DNA of 64,000 nt from Zymoseptoria tritici IPO323 (taxonomy: Eukaryota; Ascomycota; Dothideomycetes; Mycosphaerellales; Mycosphaerellaceae). The stretch's first letter is position 1. Each line of letters begins with the position of its first letter. Of the stretch, positions 57,814 through 64,000 are shown one piece after another. Both the position numbers and the translations under genes were made by a program. Under the pieces are notes generated by a model that was given only the letters and a program-made list of their open reading frames with translations, had not been told where the DNA came from and searched no databases. Where the stretch lies: contig NC_018211.1 in assembly GCF_000219625.1 (NCBI RefSeq), positions 1,488,001 to 1,552,000 on the forward strand. Reading direction: 5' to 3'.

Positions 57814-58159
57814 GAACGATAATTCTTACATCTCAATCGAAGTCTAGCTAAAGACTTCTTCCAACCGTCAGAAAGTCGTCCACCCATGAATGTCCACCGC
57901 TAAGCGCCCTCCGAGTGAGTAATCCACATTGTACACCTGCGCGCGCGATTCTCAAGCCGACCTCCCCGATAGTGTATCCGTTCCCAAATCGCCGTGTCGT
58001 AATCATGCATCAGGTCTTCCGCCGTCTACTACTGTGACAATCGCAACCCAAAATTCCTTCGCCGCGTTACAGCCGTTGCTTCAAATACGAGGCCTCCTAG
58101 TCGCTGACGCTCTGAGCTGTGCTCTTAGTCCCGCGTCGCGACGTCAAACAAGAGCCCTC
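57814..58159. other. Intergenic, convergent 3' ends
   Basis: 346 bp between HIS3 (+) and the SNF2-type gene (-). It contains the downstream copy of a 55-bp duplication (58089-58143) derived from the end of the SNF2-type gene. Confidence 0.6.
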
Positions 58160-58206
58160 CTAATCGCTGTCGCTCTGAGCCGCGCTTTCTGTGCCGCCTC
58201 GCGACG
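58089..58206. repeat. 55-bp imperfect tandem duplication over the stop codon of the SNF2-type gene
   Basis: 58089-58143 and 58152-58206 align over their length with scattered substitutions (gaggcctcctagtcgctga against gagccctcctaatcgctgt at the left ends; both finish in cgcgacg). The right copy contains the last 15 or so codons and the TAG stop of the minus-strand gene. The left copy also has a TAG at the equivalent place. Confidence 0.85.
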
Positions 58207-61200
58207 AATTTCCGTTGGCTCGCCCACCATTTCCAAGCTTCAGCTTGATGCCGGATCTTGCTGGCTGTGGCGTGCCGACCGTAGACATTGGTCGTGTTGA
58301 AATTCCATCGGCGACTGAGCCCTCTTCCAAATCCTCTGAGCCTGGGTGATTGGCCATTTCTTCTTGAAGTTTCTTCATGCAAGCCGCCTGTGAAATGTTA
58401 GCATTAGTTCCTCGTCTCGTAGCTCGTACAATCATGGACTTGCCTCGATCGTGTTCGCGTCCTGGTAGAGTATACTGCCGTCCTCGTTGTATTGCCGACA
58501 ATTGCTGCATAGAAGCGAGACGTCCGAGCGGAACTGCTTGAGGTTCTGATACTGCTTCTTGTTGATCTTTGTTTCGATCTGCTTCATGCAAATCGGATTC
58601 TTGATCAGCTGGTAGTAGTCAGGGTAGTCCAATTTCGGAGGCAGATCCAGGAACGGATCAATAATGCCCCGGTTGGGAACGCCGGGCTCGGTAGACTCCT
58701 CTTCCAGATCCTGGAGCGAATCGTGAACGTTGTCGAGGATAGTCTGCAGAGTTCCGCGGTCCTCCTTGGAGAGCGTTTCGACGACCTTGTTGCCGCGTCC
58801 GCGCGACTTCTTCGGCGGTTCTGGACGCTCGAGCGAGGCCTCATCTGCTTTGCGTTTCTCAGGTCGGCCAGGTTTGCGACCACGCTTCTTGGGTTGTGGA
58901 AGCTCTTCCTCACTCTCGATCGCTGGGGGCGGTGTCTCGCCATCAGAGTCGTCGCCCTTCTTCGCATTGCGTCTCGCAATTCTAGCTTGCTTCCGTGCGA
59001 TCGCGTCCTCAATCGTGTCATCGTCGGCATCCACAGCGTCGAGCCATTGTTCTTCCGTGAGACCGTCATCGTACTTAACCTTGCCACGTTCACGAGTGCC
59101 ACGGCCGTATATAGCTTCCACGTCCTCAACAACGGGATTGTCCTCGTTCACGTAGATCTCTGGAAGCTCGCTCTCTCCCATGAGACGCGGCAGTTTCTTG
59201 TCCAGACCGTAAGGTGTATTCTTTGCGCGCTCCGCATCCAACTTCTGGAAGATTGGCAGCTCGTGATCGTGACGCATCATGATCATGTTGAGGTCATCGT
59301 CCTCCATCTCATCCTGCTCCAAGCTTTCGACAGCCTCGGCGGACTCAAGCATGACTCGCAGCATTTCGTCACGCTCCTCGTTGGTGGACTTGTTGTCGAA
59401 TTTACCTGCTTGAATGACCTTGCCATCCATATCCAGCTTGTACTGAGCACGCTCGAGAATCTTCTCCTCCACGGAATTCGTGGTGATGAGTCGCAAGATG
59501 CGCACCTCGTTCTTCTGGCCAATACGATGGGCACGATCCTGCGCTTGCAAATCTTGATGCGGATTCCAATCGGAGTCGTAGATGATGACCGTGTCGGCTG
59601 TTTGCAAGTTCAGACCAAGACCTCCTGCACGCGTCGAGAGCAAAAAAATGTCGTACTCCGAGCCCGGTGCGTTGAACAACTTCAGAAGCTCGGACCGATC
59701 GTCTGCCTTTGTACCACCATCAAGACGCAGATATTTGATACCTCTGAAGCGAAGGAAGTCCTCCATGATATTCATAATTTGTGTCATCTGGAAGAACATG
59801 AGCACTCTGTGACCTGTCGCGAAGAACTTTGGCAGCACGCGGTCCAGAAGTTCAAACTTTCCGGCAGTTCGCCAAATCAGATCATTGGTCATCTTGCTCG
59901 GGTTCATCTGGTCCTCGACTTCCTCAAACACAAAGGGATGATTGCATAGCTTTCGTAATTGCATCAGCATGTTGCTTAAGCCGCGCATGCCCGTCTTCTT
60001 GCCATCAGCGCCCATAACGTTGATGCGGTTGTGGAGCATGAGCTGCTTGTAAAGCTTGGCCTGTAGTGCAGAGAGATTGCACTTGATGACACGCTCCTGC
60101 TTGTCAGGCAAATCCTTCTCGACGTCTTTCTTGAGACGACGGAGCAAGAAAGGACGAAGCACCTTGTGCAGGCGACGAATAACGAGAAGTTTCTCCTCTT
60201 CGGTGAGGTCCATCTTATCCTGGCCGCCAGTGTTTGCAAAGGGAGTATTGAACCACTCGTCGAATGACGTTGCAGACTTGAAGATGGTCGGCAGGACGAA
60301 ATTCAACATCGACCAGAGCTCAGTGAGATTGTTTTGGAGGGGTGTTCCGGTCAAGATCAAACGGTAGCGAGTGTGGTAGTAGTTCGTGATGGTATTGCTG
60401 AGCTTCGAGTTGGCATTCTTCATGCGGTGACCTTCGTCGACAATCATGTGCAGCCACTTGACTTTGCTCAAGATCGGACGATCTTTAATGATGAACTCGT
60501 ACGTTGTGAGCAAGACCTGGAAGTTGCCATATCGGATCTGTTGTTGTTGAGTTTTGCGCTGGTTCGGAGGGCCCTTGTACACGATTCGAGACACACTGGG
60601 CGCCCATCGCTCAAATTCGCTGTTCCAGTTGGTAAGTGTGCTGAGCGGCACGATGACCAGGTATGGACCATGCTGCTTCTTCTTCTCGATGAGATAAGTG
60701 ATGAGCGAGATGGTTTGAATGGTCTTGCCCAACCCCATCTCATCGGCCAAGATTCCGTTCAGGTTGTTGTTGTAAAGCGAAATCATCCATTGAAGACCCT
60801 TGATCTGGTACTCTTTCAGTTGACCGCCGACGAGATTCGAAGATTGGCCAGTGACCTCTTCCTTGATGCGATGAGCGACTTCGTAGTAGTCGACCTTGGG
60901 CTTAGTTTCGTCCTCGCTGTCTACTTCGCCGGTGTCCACAGGATCCGCCTCATCAGGCACGTCTCCACCGTAGCGTGCGTGGTTGCTCCGCTGTTGTGCC
61001 TTGACAGATGCGGCAAGCTGGTTCAAAAAGCCATCCGTCTGCTTCAACAAGTGTGAGATACGAGAATCCTTCGCTTGGCCGAGCAGTTTGAGGTATGTCT
61101 CTTCATCGTTGGCCTTCAACGCTTGGAGACGTTGCTTCGCCGTACGCTCGATACGCTTCTGCTCGTCCTTCTCGATGGTGACATGCGCGGCTGCCATCAT

Positions 61201-62488
61201 GCGACCAAGCTTCTGAACGCGCTGCCTATGAGCCATTGCGTTGTTCTTGATAGCATCGGCGTGCACGCGGATGGAGTGCATATATTCGTCGTGCTTCTTC
61301 TTTTCCTTGTTCTCGGCAGCATCGCGCTGCTGTTTCTCCAGTTTCTCCGTAATGCGAGCTTCTCTCAGCGACTGCTTTTTCAGTCTCCTGTACGAGGACC
61401 GATTTGCGGTCATGGAAAGATTGTCCGAGAGCATCATCTCCCTGCCAACTCTCTGTCGCATTTCCTTCTGCTTCGCTAGCAGCGACAACGACTTGAGCTC
61501 AATCAAAGCGCGGAGCTTGACGTTTGCGTTGTCCTCTGGAACTTCGGATTTGCCGACATCCCATGCACCGATATTGGCAGGTAAATTTAGCAGCTCTTCT
61601 TTCCGCGTGAGGATACGATTGTATACAATGTTCTCTCGCTCCTCTCGCACACGCTCTGGATCGATCCCAAGTGGCATGATGGCCGGAATCATGGGTCGAT
61701 AGGAACGATGGAGGTGGTCGTTGAAGCTGATGTTCTTCAGCAGGAAGCCATGGGGCTCAGTGTATGTCTCGAATCGATGTCGCGGTCGTCCGTCATCTTG
61801 GCTGTCTCCAGTTTTGCCTGAGAGGTCTCCAGTGGCCTCGTCCAGCATCTTGCCAGCCGTGGCAATATTGTCCGCGAGAGATGGACCTTTCTTGTCCGAT
61901 CTGGATGGGAATATCCTGTCTGCGATCTCGTTTGGGATCGGTCGGTTCTTCTGCAGCGCGCCGAATGCTTGCATTTGGGCACGGAGGGTCATTTGCTGCT
62001 CCCTAGAGAATGACACCTCACTGGAGCCATCCATATGAGTGGGCTGCGCGGTTGGGAGAGCCGTCGCTGGTAGCTGCTGGGAGGTAGCTTGAGGTGTACC
62101 ATTCGATGTCGCCGCGGAAGGTTGCGTTTGGAAGTCCGGGATGCCATTTTGCTGCTGAGCGGCCTGCTGCTGCCGCTGCATTGCTTGCATGCGCTTCATC
62201 TGCTGAGTCCTCTGGTGGACCTGTGTCAGTATTTGCCGCATCTTGTTCTGCTTAGGCTCCGAGTCTGATATGCCATTGAGCTTGTTTTGCTGATACTCCT
62301 GTTGTCCATTGAGTCAGCCATCACATGCACGCGATGGGTTAGAAGCATATGCAGTGGCATACCTTGTACATAGCCGCGAGTTGTTCCTTGCTCATCCCGG
62401 CAGGGAGCACATTGTTCAAGGCCGCGGCCTGCGGCTGACCGCTGGCCGTTTGCTGCATGCTGGCCTGTGAAGGCTGCACGGCAGCCAT
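58160..62488 (-). CDS. SNF2/STH1-type chromatin remodelling ATPase with bromodomain
   Basis: Catalytic subunit of a SWI/SNF or RSC complex that moves nucleosomes. Three exons: 62488..62363, 62298..58444, 58387..58160, 1402 aa. The N terminus is Gln/Met-rich, followed by an HSA-type helix rich in Arg/Lys near residues 300-400. The helicase core has DEMGLGKTIQTI (near 560), DEGHRMKN (near 660), LTGTPLQNNLTELWSMLNF, and in lobe 2 LLSTRAGGLGLNLQTADTV and QDRAHRIGQ. The bromodomain (about 1240-1320) includes PDYYQLIKNPICMKQIE and CSNCRQYNEDGSILY. The last intron has a GC donor (GAG|GCAAGT) and an ACAG acceptor. I cannot tell Snf2 from Sth1 by eye. Confidence 0.95.
58388..58443 (-). other. GC-AG intron
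   Basis: A 56-nt intron of the SNF2-type gene starting GCAAGT after an exonic GAG, with a CTAAC branch-like site and an ACAG end. Reading through without splicing hits a stop after three codons (frame ends at 58432). Splicing keeps frame into a 76-codon final exon ending SAAQSDSD. Confidence 0.75.
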
Positions 62489-63110
62489 GTCGTCGAGTGT
62501 CGTGCTCTATATGCGTCTGCTCTTAAACTGTGTCCAGGCGCAAGGCCACGCTTGGGTCGCGTCGAATATTCGCACAGAGGGGCAATGCGACTAGCGACGC
62601 GCGACGGCGAGCATCAAAATCCAATGCGTGGAGTGGAGTGCGTTGTTGCGTGAAAGCCTGCGCAGGCCCGTGATCGGCTTCGTGGATGGGGGAGCGTGGT
62701 TGGATGGTGATGAATTCGCGGGTCGTCGCGCGGTCGATGTGAGGATCGAGCGGAGGGGTAGAGGAGCGCGCAAATTCGGAGAGGGAGGAGTCGGGGCGGG
62801 ATGGCGGTGATCGAGCGAGGTCCAGGGCGGTGTCACGCGTTTCTGCGTCGGTGGTAAATAGTCCTGGCGTTCAGCTTTGGCCGCGGGGGTCTTTGATCTG
62901 ATGCGATGCTTTGGCCGTAAGCGCGGAGCGAGATGGGAAGGAGAGGAGCAGACACACCGGCGAGCGCCGCGGCTAGCGTCGAATCCTCAGTGATCACGTG
63001 CAGCCTAGATGCCTCAGGCACAAATACATTCGATGAGCTCACCTTTCCCACCACACCTCATGCTTCTACACCTCCTTCCTGTACATATCACAAGCCATCC
63101 TTTCACAATC
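62489..63110. other. Divergent promoter SNF2-type gene / F-box-like gene
   Basis: 622 bp between two divergent genes, including a CACGTG at about 62996. Open frames on both strands lack family signals. Confidence 0.5.
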
Positions 63111-63960
63111 ATGTCGCTACTGGGACTACCTGCAGAGCTTCGCCTACGTATCTACGACTTTCTACCCGAATTGCAGCAAGATCGCATTGAAACCGTGACC
63201 CCATATTCCTCCCATCAAACACCGTCCATCTGTCGCGTCAGTCAAATTTTCCATCGCGAGACTCTTCCCATATACACCGCAAATTCCCTCTTCTCCTTTC
63301 CGATCGATGATGCTCCTGAGACTTGGGCTCGCCAAGTTGAAAGCTGGATCCTGGCTCTCGGTCCCTCGGCAATCTCAAGAGTTCGCAGTATCCAGTTCAG
63401 TCAGCACTGGAACATCACCCAGCCGATGCGGTGGATGCGGCATGTTGGTTTCTATCTTCGAATCGAACGCTCAAAGTCATCGGACATCTCCAGCCGTACA
63501 GGACTTGACCAATCTGCCGGATTCAACGATGCTTGGGCCGATCACTTTGTGAAGCCATCGCGAGTTAGTGATTGGCAGGTGACTTCCGGCACATATCCCA
63601 TGTCAGTACCTTTGCATTCGTGGTTGTGGCTCCTGCATTAGTCTTCTCGTCCTTGTTGTTGCATCATGCTCCGTACTGACAATGCCAAGGGCGAGAGATG
63701 CACGAGCGAGGAGACTCCAAAGCGTCGAACTCCTAGCACAGACGACCGAAGCCTACTTCCGAACTCGCGGAGCACAAGAGCATTCAACGGGCCTCTCGCC
63801 CGGCGATGTCTGGTTCCTCATGCAAGCAGTCAACATCGTCGCATCCCACGCCATACCGTACTACGACTTCAACGAGTCGGGTAACGATCGAGGCAGGGAG
63901 CCGTGCGAGACCTGGTACAATATGAAGTCGGAGCTCGAGCTTCTTGTTGCGCAAACGTAG
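63111..63960 (+). CDS. F-box-like protein (fungal)
   Basis: Two exons: 63111..63601 and 63690..63960, 253 aa; the intron has a GTCAGT donor and a TACTGAC branch. The N terminus MSLLGLPAELRLRIYDFL is a typical fungal F-box-like start, followed by SICRVSQIFHRETLPIYTAN, the pattern of a large Pezizomycotina family of small F-box-like proteins. The rest has no repeat domain and ends NMKSELELLVAQT. The frame is open upstream to 63009, but the 63111 ATG begins directly before the conserved motif and was preferred. Such proteins may recruit targets to SCF ligases, but substrates are unknown. Confidence 0.8.
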
Positions 63961-64000
63961 ATGCATCGATAATTCACCTAGCGACCTCTACAGCCACGTT

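Noticed and set aside
58723..59949. 408-codon plus-strand frame
   Set aside because: It is antisense to the SNF2-type coding sequence, whose helicase motifs are unambiguous.
1..64000. CRISPR arrays, bacterial operons, rRNA or tRNA genes
   Set aside because: No regularly spaced repeats and no cloverleaf or rRNA sequence were recognised; gene structure is eukaryotic throughout. A tRNA search program could still find something I missed.

Overview
This window looks like nuclear DNA of a filamentous ascomycete (Pezizomycotina, plausibly Dothideomycetes; the placement is inference). The supporting signs are densely packed single genes on both strands, introns of mostly about 50-75 nt with GTAAGT/GTATGT/GTGAGT donors and CTGAC-like branch sites, fungal-only families (SYG1 with SPX and EXS domains, Opi1/CCG-8, a DUF1996-type secreted protein, a Pdr5-type ABC-G pump), and the absence of bacterial operons or rRNA. 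I saw no tRNA, CRISPR array or intact transposon.

Layout. 0-10 kb: truncated SYG1-type phosphate transporter (-), divergent mitochondrial Trp-tRNA synthetase (+), an F-box-like protein (-) preceded by two small overlapping reading frames, and GTP cyclohydrolase I (-). 10-24.5 kb: CTD kinase CTK1 (+), signal peptidase subunit SPC3 (+), a probable GPI-anchored protein (+), a secreted DUF1996-type protein (+), APC/C subunit CDC16 (-), splicing factor YJU2 (+). 24.5-27.7 kb: a gene-poor, accessory-looking stretch with two small unrecognised genes and repeat-like DNA. 27.7-41 kb: a five-exon PDR multidrug ABC transporter (+), repeat-rich DNA, Opi1/CCG-8 (-), a second copy of the 26.5 kb repeat, TFIIIC subunit 5 (-), PP2A B56 subunit RTS1 (+). 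41-50.9 kb: FGAM synthase ADE6 (+), a seven-exon HID1 homologue (-), a CID-like protein with an RGG tail (+). 51-64 kb: RAD14/XPA (+), ABC-F ATPase ARB1 (+), complex I LYR subunit (+), RPC19 (-), HIS3 (+), a SNF2/STH1 remodeller (-), and an F-box-like protein (+).

Most genes are unrelated housekeeping functions (translation, transcription, chromatin, purine, folate and histidine synthesis, secretion, respiration, DNA repair), as expected for shuffled fungal gene order; I see no biosynthetic cluster or defence system. Exon structures were built by hand from splice signals. In every complete multi-exon model the exon lengths sum to a multiple of three, and most preserve known family sequence across the junctions.

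The most unusual signals are the run of overlapping frames at 6.2-7.4 kb, a sharp C-to-G switch in third codon positions inside three genes, a GC-AG intron and a 55-bp duplication across the stop codon of the SNF2-type gene, and diverged repeats at 26.5, 33.0, 35.9 and 52.4 kb. I found no clear new multi-gene system.
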